Positions 52,821 through 62,912 are shown, numbered from the stretch's first letter. The stretch is DNA of 64,000 bases from Gammaproteobacteria bacterium (GCA_029253585.1 JAQWZF010000021.1:124001-188000), one strand, 5' to 3'. The notes: generated from the letters alone by a model not told the origin. Translations and numbers: made by a program.

Positions 52821-53435
52821 CTACGACTCATTGGCAAGTTCTGAGACGAGTTGTTCGATGTTTTCGATACGCTCCCAGGGATCATCAATCTCCAACAGCT
52901 GCTGCCTCTTTTCATTCTCTATGGGAATAAGTTCCGCTAGACGCCAGCCGAGGTCCCAAAGATTGTCATAGTCGATGATCAGGTTCTGTTGCTCTACCAG
53001 GGGGTGACTCTCCAGGTTCTGCAATAGTTGTGCAAGAGCGGTGTAATCGTCATCAATTGGAATAGGCTCTTTCCCAACGCTATCCTTCTCACTGAAAGTA
53101 ACTTTAGCCGTTAGCACATCGCTGGGCGCCTGCCAGCATTCCTCGATGTTGAACTTGGCACTGCCCTCTACTGTAATACCAAGCAGCCCATTTGGCAGTT
53201 GGTCCCAATCAATGATATTCGCATAGGTGCCTGTGCGATGTATTGTCTGCGAAGTGCCCGCAGCGGCAGTTTCCAACCCCTGCTTTAACAGGCAGACGCC
53301 AAAGCCCGTCTGCGTGCGCATGCAGTGAGTTACCAGATCTATGTAGCGACGCTCGTATATCTGCAGGTCCAACCTGCCGCCTGGAAATAGAACCAATTGG
53401 AGCGGAAATAGAGGAATTTCTTGGAGATCACTCAT
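52821..53435 (-). CDS. LON peptidase substrate-binding-domain protein
   Basis: A 204-residue protein made only of the Lon N-terminal (LAN/PUA-like) domain: LQEIPLFPLQLVLFPGGRLDLQIYERRY at the start, GFGVCLLKQG, then GTYANIIDWDQLPNGLLGITVEG and a helical end. No ATPase or protease domain is present. Such proteins occur in many gammaproteobacteria and are thought to bind proteins, but their role is unclear. It lies 8 bp after mpl. Confidence 0.88.
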   Translation of the reverse strand: MSDLQEIPLFPLQLVLFPGGRLDLQIYERRYIDLVTHCMRTQTGFGVCLLKQGLETAAAGTSQTIHRTGTYANIIDWDQLPNGLLGITVEGSAKFNIEECWQAPSDVLTAKVTFSEKDSVGKEPIPIDDDYTALAQLLQNLESHPLVEQQNLIIDYDNLWDLGWRLAELIPIENEKRQQLLEIDDPWERIENIEQLVSELANES

Positions 53436-53443
53436 GAATTAGC

Positions 53444-54895
53444 TCAGTAGCTAGGAGCGCCGGCCGGGCTGTGATCTAGAGTGAGCAGCAATTTCTCATG
53501 GATACCGTCGAAACTGCCGTTACTCATCACAACGATATTGTCACCCGCTATGGCATTCTCCTCCATGAAGGCAACTATCTCATCCGTCGTAGAAAACGCA
53601 TATCCTGGCACCTTGCTATCGGCGACTAAGGCATTGAAATCCAGACCACTCTTCTCAGGCTTCTGCCAGATCACCATATCCGCCTTCTGACAAGCATCGA
53701 CCAAGTGTTGTTGATGAATACCCAGCTTCATCGTGTTAGAGCGAGGCTCGATGATAGCTATCAGGCGCGAGGCCCCCGGTTCGGATTTTAATTTCATATA
53801 GATGCCCTGCAGCGTAGTCGCGATTGCGGTGGGGTGATGGGCAAAGTCATCGTAGACTTTGACACCCTCCACTTCGCCACGCAGCTCCATGCGCCGCTTA
53901 ACACCTTTGTATTGTGCAAGCCCCTCTATGGCTGTGCCAACATCTATTCCGACGTGATGTGCCGCCGCTATCGCAGCCATGGCATTCTTCACATTGTGCA
54001 CGCCCGTCACATCCCAATCGACAACTGAGCGACTTACTTCGTCTCCCTTGGTGCCCTGGCCGTATTTAGTGATCTCGAACTTTGAGCCTTGCCCGTTGAT
54101 CAGTTTGGCATTCCAGAATATGCCACCATTGGCGGCTAATTTCTTGCACACCTCTTCCGGCACAGCGATACCGAACTGCTGCCTACGAGTCCAACAACCC
54201 ATTCTAAGCACCGCTTCGATAGAGGCTTCACCATGGGGAACGATTAGCAAACCATTGCCCGGCACCGTGCGAACGAGGTGATGAAACTGCCTTTCGATGG
54301 CTTGCAGATTATCGAATATGTCGGCGTGATCGAATTCGAGATTATTCAGGATGGCGGTTCTTGGCGCGTAGTGCACAAATTTGGAGCGCTTATCAAAGAA
54401 GGCACTGTCGTATTCGTCGGCCTCGACTACGAAGAAGGCCGAATCGCCGATATCCGCTGAGCGAGGCAGGTTATTAGTTACACCGCCGATGAGATAGCCT
54501 GGCTTCATTCCGGCATACTCGAGTATCCAGGTTAGCATGGCGCTGGTACTGGTCTTGCCATGGGTACCGGCCACACCCAACACCCACCTGTCATGCAGCA
54601 CATACTGTGACAACCACTGTGGACCCGACGTATAGTTCAGCCCCTCGTTCAATACGTGCTCAACTGCCGGGTTACCCCGGGAAAGTGCGTTGCCTATTAT
54701 GACTAGATCGGGCTCGGGGTAGAGGTGTTCCGGCCGAAATCCCTCCATGAGCTCTATACCCAATTCTTCCAATTGGGTGCTCATCGGTGGGTAGACGTTG
54801 GCATCGCTACCACTGACCCGATAGCCGAGCTGTTTGGCAATGATGGCCAGGCTACCCATGAAGGTGCCACAGATACCTAGAATATGAACGTGCAT
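53444..54895 (-). CDS. mpl: UDP-N-acetylmuramate:L-alanyl-gamma-D-glutamyl-meso-diaminopimelate ligase
   Basis: A 483-residue Mur ligase. It has the N-terminal Rossmann part (HILGICGTFMGSLA), the P-loop GTHGKTSTSAML, the DDFAHHPTAI motif and the C-terminal domain with IEPRSNTMKLG. GICGTFMGS, instead of the GIGGAGMSG of MurC, marks Mpl. The enzyme recycles murein peptide by joining the tripeptide to UDP-MurNAc in the cytoplasm. Its length agrees with E. coli Mpl (457). It forms a two-gene unit with the LON-domain gene. Confidence 0.92.
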   Translation of the reverse strand: MHVHILGICGTFMGSLAIIAKQLGYRVSGSDANVYPPMSTQLEELGIELMEGFRPEHLYPEPDLVIIGNALSRGNPAVEHVLNEGLNYTSGPQWLSQYVLHDRWVLGVAGTHGKTSTSAMLTWILEYAGMKPGYLIGGVTNNLPRSADIGDSAFFVVEADEYDSAFFDKRSKFVHYAPRTAILNNLEFDHADIFDNLQAIERQFHHLVRTVPGNGLLIVPHGEASIEAVLRMGCWTRRQQFGIAVPEEVCKKLAANGGIFWNAKLINGQGSKFEITKYGQGTKGDEVSRSVVDWDVTGVHNVKNAMAAIAAAHHVGIDVGTAIEGLAQYKGVKRRMELRGEVEGVKVYDDFAHHPTAIATTLQGIYMKLKSEPGASRLIAIIEPRSNTMKLGIHQQHLVDACQKADMVIWQKPEKSGLDFNALVADSKVPGYAFSTTDEIVAFMEENAIAGDNIVVMSNGSFDGIHEKLLLTLDHSPAGAPSY

Positions 54896-54991
54896 TGCTT
54901 ACTCGCGGGTTTGCGCTTGTTTATTTCCAGTGCTGTTTATAGCACAAAACTCCGGTAGCATAGGAGCACAAAGCCTGTCTAGAATCGAATA

Positions 54992-55510
54992 ATGCCAAAC
55001 AAACCGCAGAATTTTTGGGAGTTTTCCTTGGAACTCTATGATCGAGAGGGAGTCGCTACTGCCTGCCTGGCGTTGCAGAAAGAATATCAGCTCGATGTGA
55101 ACCTACTTCTATTTTGCTATTGGCATGGTTCTAACTTCGGGGTAATCGACACAGAGCTCCTGCGGCAGGTCAGAGACTTCTCTGCCGAATGGCGCCGCCA
55201 CGTTGTGAAGCCGCTTAGAGACGCGCGTAGCTGGATGAAGCTAAGCGCGGATAATGATGAACAATTTCAACTATTACGCGCAGGCATAAAAACCAAGGAA
55301 TTAGCCGCCGAAAAGTATCAGCAGGAGCGACTCGCGAGTATCGCCTCGAAATTTGGCAGCACGGAACAGCGGCAATCGAAGCGCAAGGACATCGAAAAGA
55401 ATATCGACAAGCTACTGGAAGCACTTGGTATCACGCGGAACAAGCGGCTTGAAGATAGAGTTGAGGCAATTAACTCGGCGCTAGACGAACTGGCCATCGC
55501 TAATCGGTGA
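54992..55510 (+). CDS. TIGR02444-type protein
   Basis: A 172-residue protein starting NFWEFSLELYDREGVATACLALQ, then YQLDVNLLLFCYW, which is the signature of the TIGR02444 family of gammaproteobacteria. The rest is helical and highly charged (RQSKRKDIEKNIDKLLEAL). Function unknown. It is divergent from mpl. Confidence 0.88.
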   Translation: MPNKPQNFWEFSLELYDREGVATACLALQKEYQLDVNLLLFCYWHGSNFGVIDTELLRQVRDFSAEWRRHVVKPLRDARSWMKLSADNDEQFQLLRAGIKTKELAAEKYQQERLASIASKFGSTEQRQSKRKDIEKNIDKLLEALGITRNKRLEDRVEAINSALDELAIANR

Positions 55511-55629
55511 TGCCGCCTGCGTAAACGGGCACTAAATCTCGGAACGACAGCTTTACGCAGACTCAGAATAGCTGAGTTAAAGAGTGAGAAGTGGGCCAAG
55601 ACTTAGAGCCACACCTACCTGTATCTCAG

Positions 55630-55848
55630 CTAGTCCTCTGCCGTATCGGCATTGGAAGAGTCGGGAGATCTCGAAACAAAAAACCCGGAAATTGCAAAAG
55701 CTATCGCACCTGCCAGCCATAAGAAGCCATTTACAGTGGCACTCTCACCACCAGTGAATGCTAGGATGGAGAGAACCAACCAGATTATTGCAACAATCCA
55801 GCAGAGTGACTTTGAGTATCTGGCGAAGCCGGTACCTTGTGTAAGCAT
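55630..55848 (-). CDS. Small membrane protein of unknown function
   Basis: A 72-residue protein with two hydrophobic segments (about 14-34 and 40-58) and a polar acidic tail (SRSPDSSNADTAED). No family recognised. The composition fits a real inner-membrane protein, but nothing further supports it. It lies between the TIGR02444 gene and the helicase gene. Confidence 0.5.
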   Translation of the reverse strand: MLTQGTGFARYSKSLCWIVAIIWLVLSILAFTGGESATVNGFLWLAGAIAFAISGFFVSRSPDSSNADTAED

Positions 55849-56045
55849 GACATCCTCACATAAGAATAGTAGTGTATTTAAAGTACGCTACCAGGCTCAT
55901 CGACAGCCCTACCAGTCAAGCCTTGGGAGGCTAAATTGAAACATAATTTTGCAACCGAGCGGCAAAAGTTATTCAGACTCACCCAAACAATTACCTGTTA
56001 AATTATTGCCGCACCCTGTCTGCTGTTTTGCCCCAAAAAGAACGC

Positions 56046-57332
56046 TCAGGCCAAAGCTGCCGCCCTAGACTTCGATTGCTTCCACTTTCCGCTGGCAGCA
56101 CCTTTGTGAGCTGGTTTGCCAGCAGCTGCGCCGCCTTGCCGCCGGGGCCGACGTGAGCCCGAGGGGGCCTCACTGTTCTTGCTGGCCGGAGCAGGCTTAG
56201 ACAAAGCGAACTGATATTTTTCGCTTGAGCCTTTGGGAATCGAAAACTTTATCAAGCGTTCTATGTCCCGCAGCTGCTTGCCCTCATCGCCGCTAACTAG
56301 TGAGATTGCCAGCCCGGTGGCTCCAGCTCTTCCAGTTCTGCCAATACGATGCACATAATCCTCGGGGACATGAGGAAGGTCGAAGTTAACAACTCTCGCG
56401 AGTTGCTCGATATCGATACCGCGGGCGGCGATATCAGTCGCTACCAAGACCTGTACTCCGCCTTGCTTAAAATCATACAGCGCTTTTGTTCGCTGCGCCT
56501 GAGACTTGTTGCCGTGAATTGCCGCGGCTTTGATATTTTCTTTATTAAGTCGCTTGGCCAGATTGTTTGCACCATGCTTTGTTCGACTGAACACCAATGT
56601 TTGATCGGTGCTCGCCGACATCATCTCGACCAAGAGATTCGGTTTATTGGCCTTCTCCACGTAATACACTTTCTGAGAGATCGCCTCAACGGTAGAGTTC
56701 CTGGGGGCCACGTCGATCTCGACAGGATCTCTGCAAATCGTCTTAGCCAAGGAGCGGATATCATCTGAGAATGTCGCAGAGAACATCAAATTCTGTCTGT
56801 TCTTTGGAAGCAGCGCGATTATCTTGCGTATGTCTCGGATAAATCCCATGTCCAGCATTCGATCTGCCTCATCGAGAATCAATACTTCAACATCCCGAAA
56901 ATCGATGCACTTCTGCTGGTATAGGTCTAGCAATCGGCCAGGTGTGGCTACCAGAATATCGAGGCCACGGTTGAGGGTCTTCTTCTGCGGATTGATATTT
57001 ACGCCGCCAAAGACGACGCCATACCTAAGTTGTTCATTATTGCCATAGGTCTGAATGCTGTCTTCGATCTGGGCCGCCAGCTCCCTTGTAGGCGTTAAGA
57101 TAAGGGCACGAAAGCTATTTCTGTTGCGGTTAGGTCGTCCGCCTAACAGCTGCAATAAGGGAAGCGTGAAACCTGCAGTCTTGCCGGTGCCGGTCTGGGC
57201 GGCTGCCATTACGTCTCTGCCCTTCAGGATTTCAGGAATCGCTTTTTCCTGAATAGGTGTTGGTGTTGTGTAGCCGGTGTGCTGCACAGCTTGTAATAAT
57301 GTGTCGGATAATCCGAGTGTGTTAAATGTCAT
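56046..57332 (-). CDS. DEAD-box RNA helicase, RhlE-like
   Basis: A 428-residue helicase. All core motifs are seen: Q motif ([14 protein letters not shown]), AQTGTGKT (Walker A), [22 protein letters not shown] and [10 protein letters not shown]. The C-terminus is basic and Arg/Gly/Lys-rich (SRRPRRQGG), as in RhlE. It unwinds RNA duplexes in the cytoplasm, for example in ribosome assembly or RNA decay. A 439-bp spacer precedes it, which could be a long leader as in cold-induced helicase genes. Confidence 0.92.
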   Translation of the reverse strand: MTFNTLGLSDTLLQAVQHTGYTTPTPIQEKAIPEILKGRDVMAAAQTGTGKTAGFTLPLLQLLGGRPNRNRNSFRALILTPTRELAAQIEDSIQTYGNNEQLRYGVVFGGVNINPQKKTLNRGLDILVATPGRLLDLYQQKCIDFRDVEVLILDEADRMLDMGFIRDIRKIIALLPKNRQNLMFSATFSDDIRSLAKTICRDPVEIDVAPRNSTVEAISQKVYYVEKANKPNLLVEMMSASTDQTLVFSRTKHGANNLAKRLNKENIKAAAIHGNKSQAQRTKALYDFKQGGVQVLVATDIAARGIDIEQLARVVNFDLPHVPEDYVHRIGRTGRAGATGLAISLVSGDEGKQLRDIERLIKFSIPKGSSEKYQFALSKPAPASKNSEAPSGSRRPRRQGGAAAGKPAHKGAASGKWKQSKSRAAALA

Positions 57333-57771
57333 TCAATTTCTCATTTAGTAGATTGCCGTAGCAATATTGCATGCGAAACACGTACGCTCTACCTACTCTA
57401 CTTTTCAGTGGCAGTTAGTTGGTTTCTGTTTATTTGTATGTGAACTTAAAACTTCAAAAATAGTTCAGTTGCACGAGTGTGCATTCGATATCTAGCTCGT
57501 GGTTGCTCGGAATATTGAATCGAGCGCCCAGAAGGGAGGCGGCGACTTTTGCTTCAGAACGGCCCTAATGGACTCGCTGAATAAAAGTCTGCAGACTGCG
57601 ATTTGACGCAGTAACGTGACCTTATCTAAGTATGATGCACCGTCTTGAAGAGACTAAGCAGCGCAGAAGCGCTAAACAGCAGTATCTCAACGTGGCCGCA
57701 CTCTACCACAAATAGATGAAAAGTATCGTTTTTTATTGATAGCCTGCAGGAGCGCAAGCAAAAATGCCAGT
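57333..57771 (-). other. 439-bp intergenic region with long leader of the helicase gene
   Basis: No gene is seen. The AT-rich part near the helicase and small inverted repeats, such as the palindrome AGTCTGCAGACT at 57586-57597 and AGCGCxxxAGCGCT near 57660-57675, suggest a structured mRNA leader. The promoter was not located. Cold-induced helicases in other species have such leaders; here that is only a possibility. Confidence 0.4.
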
Positions 57772-58551
57772 CTAGTAGAGGAAGAAACCGCCATCGATTA
57801 GCAGGCTATCACCGGTGTGATAGCGGCTGGCCTCGCTCATTAGATAGACCGCGATGCCCTCGAAATCGGATCGATCCCCCCAACGACGCAGGGGGATTCT
57901 TGGCAATATGGCATTGGCAAATTTCTCATTTGCATAATTGTCCTCGGTCATCGCTGTCTCAATATGCCCAGGCAGTATCGAGTTAGCTGTCACACCATAG
58001 CGAGCATACTCGACAGCCAATGCCTGCATCATAGAGATTACAGCGCCCTTGCTCGCCGCATACGCCTCAACCCTTGCCATCCCCATCAGCGCACCTAAAG
58101 ATGAGGTGCCGATCAGACGACCACCAGGATCACCGGCTTCGGCACGTTGCTTCATATGCCCGGCCGCGCAGCGAAATGTGTAGAACAATCCATCGAGATT
58201 GACGTCCATCACATGACGCCAGTCTTCTGTTGAAAACTCTTCGAAGCGACCGGATTTGGCGACTCCCGAATTTGCGAAACAGCTGTCCACGCGCCCAAAT
58301 ATTTCCAGTGTCTGGGCAAATGAACGATCGACCTCAGCTTCTATCGAAACATCACATTCAACAGCGTGCACCCTGGTACCGAATTCACGCAACTGCTCAA
58401 CGACAGCGGCATTCTTCTCGGTGTTGCGACCCCAGATACAGACATCGGCCCCCTGCTTCGCAACGCCTTCGGCGAAACCCAAGCCAATACCGCTATTGCC
58501 GCCAGTGATAAGTGCCACCTTGCCGCTTAGATCGAACAGATTCTTACTCAT
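57772..58551 (-). CDS. Short-chain dehydrogenase/reductase (SDR)
   Basis: A 259-residue SDR. Start at 58551 (MSKNLFDLSGK) is preferred to 58560, because AGGGGA lies 9 nt upstream. TGGNSGIGLG binds the cofactor; the Tyr-Lys pair is in YAASKGAV, and NSILPGHIETAMT is the C-terminal signature. Basic residues after strand 2 (WGRNTEK) suggest NADP. It overlaps the end of ubiX by 8 bp, so the two are translated together. Substrate unknown. Confidence 0.9.
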   Translation of the reverse strand: MSKNLFDLSGKVALITGGNSGIGLGFAEGVAKQGADVCIWGRNTEKNAAVVEQLREFGTRVHAVECDVSIEAEVDRSFAQTLEIFGRVDSCFANSGVAKSGRFEEFSTEDWRHVMDVNLDGLFYTFRCAAGHMKQRAEAGDPGGRLIGTSSLGALMGMARVEAYAASKGAVISMMQALAVEYARYGVTANSILPGHIETAMTEDNYANEKFANAILPRIPLRRWGDRSDFEGIAVYLMSEASRYHTGDSLLIDGGFFLY

Positions 58552-59125
58552 TGCCTGCATTCCCCTGCGTTCCCTGCCAGCGCTTGACTATGCCGGGGTC
58601 TATATCGAAAAGATCCAGCACCCTGCCAACATGATGATCCACCAGATCGTCGACAGACTGTGGCTTTATATAATGCGCCGGCATGGGGGGCGCCAGGATT
58701 GCACCACTGCGGCTCGCCTGTAACAACAGTTCGCAATGGCCTGTGTGTAAAGGGGTCTCTCTCGGCACCAGGACCAGCCGCCTGCGTTCTTTCAACATCA
58801 CGTCGGCTGCGCGCACGATCAGTGAATCCGCATAGCAGTTAGCAACCGCCGAAAGCGTCTTGATGGAACAGGGAGCGATGATCATACCGTCTGATTTGAA
58901 TGATCCACTTGCGATCGTGGCACCGATGTCTTTATTCGAATGCACATGGTCTGCCATCGCCTGCACTTCTTTGGTGGAGAACTGGGTTTCCACCGCAATG
59001 TTTAACTTGGCCGAATCGGACAAGATCAGATGGGTCTCTATATTTGACTCCTGCTGCAAGACTTGCAGCAGTCGTATTCCATAGATAACGCCACTGGCTC
59101 CAGACATTCCAATTATTAATTGCAC
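58544..59125 (-). CDS. ubiX: Flavin prenyltransferase UbiX
   Basis: About 193 residues. The GTG at 59125 has AGGTGA 5 nt upstream and gives the usual length (E. coli 189); the longer frame to 59167 has no ribosome site. QLIIGMSGASGVIYGIRLL is the FMN-binding start, SIKTLSAVANC and VPRETPLHTGHCELLL are family motifs, and MPAHYIKP is near the end. UbiX makes prenylated FMN for the decarboxylase UbiD in ubiquinone biosynthesis. No ubiD is in the window. It precedes the SDR gene by an 8-bp overlap. Confidence 0.92.
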   Translation of the reverse strand: MQLIIGMSGASGVIYGIRLLQVLQQESNIETHLILSDSAKLNIAVETQFSTKEVQAMADHVHSNKDIGATIASGSFKSDGMIIAPCSIKTLSAVANCYADSLIVRAADVMLKERRRLVLVPRETPLHTGHCELLLQASRSGAILAPPMPAHYIKPQSVDDLVDHHVGRVLDLFDIDPGIVKRWQGTQGNAGNE

Positions 59126-59279
59126 GGGGTTCACCTGTTCCGAATAGGGCTTCGAATGTTGCATCAATCTTCATGGGCTGGCAAGCAATTGAAGTAGTAT
59201 CTCACAGCTTGTAAACTGCCCCTTCCTCAGACCCGGCAACGGCCGGCATTTTCATCGACCCAACAAGCGAAGACACTCT

Positions 59280-60542
59280 ATGAGCAAAGCCAATCTCTTC
59301 TATGCCCAATCCGGCGGCGTCACCTCCGTTATCAATGCAAGTGCCTGTGGGGTGATAGAAACCGGCAGAAAGCATAAAGATAAGATAGGGAAGGTCTATG
59401 CCGGCCTAAACGGCATCAAAGGCGCACTCAGCGAAGAACTCATCGACACCAGCAAAGAGTCCGCAAAGGCGATCGCCTCACTTCGCTCCACGCCGGCGGG
59501 CGCGTTCGGCTCTTGCCGCTACAAGCTTAAATCCTATTCCGAAAACAAGAGAGAGTATGAGCGCCTGATGGAGGTGTTCGTCGCACATAATATTCGCTAT
59601 TTCCTGTACAACGGCGGCGGTGATTCCCAGGACACGGCGAACAAGATCGCCCAGCTTAGCCTCGAGAAGGGCTATCCGATAACCTGTATCGGCTTACCCA
59701 AGACCGTAGATAACGACTTGCCTATAACAGACAACTGCCCTGGCTTTGGCTCCGTGGCGAAGTACGTTGCCGTGTCCATACGCGAGGCAGGGCTCGATGT
59801 GGCATCCATGTGCGACTCATCCACGAAGGTGTTCGTTATGGAAGTTATGGGTCGCCATGCGGGCTGGATCGCCGGCGCCGCCGGTCTGTCTACCGAGCGA
59901 GAAGGCGATGCGCCTCATATTATTCTTTTTCCGGAGATCGCCTTCGACAAGGCGAAGTTCATGCGCAAGGTTAAGTCCTGTGTAAAGAAATACGGTTACT
60001 GCGCCATAGTCGTTTCCGAGGGCGCGCAAAACAAAGATGGTACTTTCCTGGCCGACGCTGGCGGGAAAGACGCGTTTGGCCATGTACAACTGGGCGGTGT
60101 AGCCCCCTTCGTCGCCAAGATGATTAAGGATGAGCTCGGCTACAAGTATCACTGGGCTGTAGCTGACTACCTGCAGCGCGCCGCGAGACATATCGCCTCT
60201 GCTACCGACGTGGAGCAAGCCTATGCCGTCGGTGAAGCTGCAGTTGAATTTGCCTTGGCTGGCAAGAATGCGGTCATGCCTACAATCGTCCGTGGCAAAG
60301 GCAAAAAATATACTTGGCGCATCGGCGAGGCCAAGCTATCCGATGTCGCTAACGTCGAAAAGATGATGCCAAGAAATTATATTAGCCGCGACGGTTTTCA
60401 TATCACCGACGCCGCACGAGAATATTTCTCGCCGCTAATTCAGGGCGAGGACTATCCTGAGTACAAGAATGGCATCCCCCAATACGCCAGGCTTAAGAGA
60501 CAGCTGGAAAAGAAGAAGCTAAAAAAATGGAAAGCAAGCTAG
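59280..60542 (+). CDS. 6-phosphofructokinase, probably pyrophosphate-dependent
   Basis: A 420-residue PfkA-superfamily enzyme, longer than ATP-type PfkA (320). The phosphate-donor loop reads NGGGDSQDTA (111-120) where ATP enzymes have GGDGS, and GLPKTVDNDLPIT (138-150) carries the catalytic Asp and the Lys typical of PPi-dependent enzymes. MEVMGRHAGWIAG is the sugar-binding motif. It interconverts fructose 6-phosphate and fructose 1,6-bisphosphate with PPi. It may be reversible and act in gluconeogenesis, which would fit a cell using organic acids. It is divergent from ubiX. Confidence 0.88.
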   Translation: MSKANLFYAQSGGVTSVINASACGVIETGRKHKDKIGKVYAGLNGIKGALSEELIDTSKESAKAIASLRSTPAGAFGSCRYKLKSYSENKREYERLMEVFVAHNIRYFLYNGGGDSQDTANKIAQLSLEKGYPITCIGLPKTVDNDLPITDNCPGFGSVAKYVAVSIREAGLDVASMCDSSTKVFVMEVMGRHAGWIAGAAGLSTEREGDAPHIILFPEIAFDKAKFMRKVKSCVKKYGYCAIVVSEGAQNKDGTFLADAGGKDAFGHVQLGGVAPFVAKMIKDELGYKYHWAVADYLQRAARHIASATDVEQAYAVGEAAVEFALAGKNAVMPTIVRGKGKKYTWRIGEAKLSDVANVEKMMPRNYISRDGFHITDAAREYFSPLIQGEDYPEYKNGIPQYARLKRQLEKKKLKKWKAS

Positions 60543-60563
60543 ACTAAAATTTCGGCCGTGACT

Positions 60564-61202
60564 CTAGGGAGCCAGGCGATCAACGCTCCAGCTCCCATCT
60601 TCATTCAGAAGATAACGGAAGCGGTCGTGCAGTCGGTTGCCACCACCCTGCCAGAATTCTATCTCCTTCGGCACGACTCGATAGCCTCCCCAAAAATCCG
60701 GAAACGGAATCTCTCCATGCCCTATCTTCTGCTTAAGCGACTCGAATTGATTCATCAAAAAGGTGCGCGAAGTCAGAACGCTGCTCTGCTGCGACGCCAG
60801 GGCTGCCAGCTGGCTTTCCTTGGGCCGGCTTATGAAATATTTTATCGACTCTGCCGTGCTAATCTTTGTCGTCTCGCCACAGATTTTTACCTGCCGCTCT
60901 GCTGTATGCCAGGGGAAATGCAGACTAATCTTCGGATTGGCAGTCAGCTCATTCGACTTACGACTGCCATAATTGGTGTAGAAAACGAAACCGGTCTTAT
61001 CGAAGTGTTTCAGCAACACAATACGCTGGCTAGGCTGGCCATCGGCTGAGACCGTAGCAATCGTCATAGCCGTCGGGTCGGCTAATTCCAAATCGATAGC
61101 CTGCTGCATCCACGCTGAGAATTGATCGATAGGATCTTCGGCTAAGTCAGCGCGACCTAGGCCGCCCTGCAAATACTCACGACGCAGTGATTCAAGATCC
61201 AT
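60564..61202 (-). CDS. pdxH: Pyridoxamine 5'-phosphate oxidase
   Basis: About 212 residues. The ATG at 61202 gives the usual family start (MDLESLRREYL) and has GGA 8 nt upstream; the TTG at 61214 is less likely. FMN-binding motifs RIVLLKHFDKTGF and TNYGSRKSNEL, then the C-terminal signature PKEIEFWQGGGNRLHDR, are all present. It oxidises pyridoxine or pyridoxamine phosphate to PLP using FMN and oxygen, so the host is aerobic. Monocistronic, convergent with the phosphofructokinase. Confidence 0.93.
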   Translation of the reverse strand: MDLESLRREYLQGGLGRADLAEDPIDQFSAWMQQAIDLELADPTAMTIATVSADGQPSQRIVLLKHFDKTGFVFYTNYGSRKSNELTANPKISLHFPWHTAERQVKICGETTKISTAESIKYFISRPKESQLAALASQQSSVLTSRTFLMNQFESLKQKIGHGEIPFPDFWGGYRVVPKEIEFWQGGGNRLHDRFRYLLNEDGSWSVDRLAP

Positions 61203-61272
61203 ATAAAAATCCAAGTGTTAAGTTCAACCGCCTAGTGGAGGACGATAATTTTATTGCCAGAGTATATACTAG

Positions 61273-61893
61273 CTATCGAACAAAATTGCCGTATTCCCAT
61301 ACCTGCTGTCTGGGGGAGCCGGTAGAGTAGTAATACGTTCCCTGCCCATGTTTCTCATTGGCAAAGAAGCCGCCAACGTATTTCTGACCACCTGGCCAGC
61401 GATAGGTGCCCTGCCCCTGATAAAAATCGTCTACAAAATTACCCGAGTAATTTTCAACATTCTCTTTCATCCAATACTCGCTGTGTTCGTTCTCGCGCCA
61501 ACGGTCCATGCCAAAGAAGTAGGACCCCTGTCCATTGCGCTTGTCGCCCTTCCACTCACCGATATACAGCCTGCCCTTCCCATTCCAAAACGTACCCCGA
61601 CCGGAGCGAATTCCCATGTCCCAGTTGCCCACATAAATGGATTTCGCAACAAAGGAAATAGGCACCTCCAGCCGGCCGTTGCCATGAAACTCGCCGTCTC
61701 TAAAGTTGCCATTATACTCGCCCTTACCCCATTCGGTGGTGAGCTCTAACCTACCTCTGCCGTCGACGCAGTCGCCTCTTACACATTCCTCTACCGTTAC
61801 ATCCACCAGAGGCTGTGCACTGAGTACCATTGAGAACAGCGAGAAGAAGACAGCTGCGATACTTTGGATCCGCGCGAATCGATTAATATTCAT
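61273..61893 (-). CDS. Exported MORN-repeat protein
   Basis: About 206 residues from the ATG at 61893, where a signal peptide begins (ending Leu-Ser-Ala-Gln); an upstream frame to 61968 adds 25 residues without a ribosome site. Cysteines at CVRGDC may form a disulfide. At least five MORN repeats follow (GEYNGNFRDGEFHGNGRL, YIGEWKGDKRNGQGSY, YVGGFFANEKHGQGTY and others). MORN repeats form beta-hairpin rods that bind partners or lipids. Function unknown. Confidence 0.82.
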   Translation of the reverse strand: MNINRFARIQSIAAVFFSLFSMVLSAQPLVDVTVEECVRGDCVDGRGRLELTTEWGKGEYNGNFRDGEFHGNGRLEVPISFVAKSIYVGNWDMGIRSGRGTFWNGKGRLYIGEWKGDKRNGQGSYFFGMDRWRENEHSEYWMKENVENYSGNFVDDFYQGQGTYRWPGGQKYVGGFFANEKHGQGTYYYSTGSPRQQVWEYGNFVR

Positions 61894-62048
61894 AGGAATA
61901 GCCACTTGTTTCGGTTCAACTATCAATTTCAGGATAGGGCTGCAATTATAACCCTTAGCTAGCCCCACTCAAGTGGCATAGTCACTTCGAGCTGCAGCGC
62001 AGACAACTCCCACTGTGAGGAGGCGCCCGCTAGGGGTAAACTGAGCCC

Positions 62049-62912
62049 ATGAGCACCCTCGACGATTTCCTGCAGCAAACAGACTATGGAGCCATAAGCT
62101 CTCGCGAACAGCTAAAAGGTGGCAGTATCAACACAGTAGAAAGGCTACGCTTCGAAACGGGCTTAAGGGTGATCCTCAAGCAACTCAAGCCAGCACAGAC
62201 AAATTTCTTCCAGGCTGAGGCTAGCGCGCTAGCAGCGCTGCGACAGGCACAGGCCCTGCGGATTCCAGCGGTCATTCACGCTGCGAACGAATTCCTCCTG
62301 CTGGAAGACTTGGGAGACGCATCGCCCACAACCGTGTTTTGGCAGAACCTGGGAGAAGGCCTTGCCGAGCTGCACCGCGAAGGCCATACGCAGTTTGGGT
62401 TTGAGGGTGATAATTTCTGTGGCGCATCGCCGCAGCGCAACCCACGCCTGGATGATGGTTTCGAATTCTTTGCTAACCATCGATTACTCAGCCCCGCAAA
62501 AGCTGCTCATGAGAGAGGCCTACTAGAGGACAGGGACCGAGACGATCTGGAATTTATCGCAAACAGGCTGGATGCCTGGATACCGAAACAGGACGCCGTG
62601 CTCATTCATGGCGACCTATGGTCAGGTAATATCCACTGCGATGGCAATGGCGAGCCCGCACTCATCGACCCAGCAAGTTATTGGGGCTGGGCCGAAGCAG
62701 AGCTGGCCATGACACGCTTGTTTGGTGGCTTTAGCAGAAAATTCTACGAAAGCTATGCCTCTAACTCGCCTGTGGATGCTCACTGGCAGGAACGCGCAGT
62801 ACTGTATAATCTATACCACCTTTTAAACCACCTGCTGCTGTTTGGTGGCGCATATTTGCCGCAGATTAGAGAGATAACAAGGCGCTATGTGGGCAAGCCT
62901 GGCCGCAGATAG
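62049..62912 (+). CDS. Fructosamine kinase-like protein
   Basis: A 287-residue protein of the aminoglycoside-phosphotransferase-like kinase fold. ISSREQLKGGSINTVERL is the glycine-rich ATP loop, FLLLEDLGD is the hinge, LIHGDLWSGNIH carries the catalytic Asp and Asn, and LIDPASYWGWAEAELAMT the metal-binding DP-type motif of fructosamine-3-kinases. Bacterial members phosphorylate ribulosamines or fructosamines and start deglycation of proteins. It is cytoplasmic. Convergent with the permease gene, with no spacer between the stops. Confidence 0.9.
   Translation: MSTLDDFLQQTDYGAISSREQLKGGSINTVERLRFETGLRVILKQLKPAQTNFFQAEASALAALRQAQALRIPAVIHAANEFLLLEDLGDASPTTVFWQNLGEGLAELHREGHTQFGFEGDNFCGASPQRNPRLDDGFEFFANHRLLSPAKAAHERGLLEDRDRDDLEFIANRLDAWIPKQDAVLIHGDLWSGNIHCDGNGEPALIDPASYWGWAEAELAMTRLFGGFSRKFYESYASNSPVDAHWQERAVLYNLYHLLNHLLLFGGAYLPQIREITRRYVGKPGRR

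Noticed and set aside
55561..55577. Hairpin after the TIGR02444 gene as terminator
   Set aside because: The stem is only 6 bp and no T tract follows.
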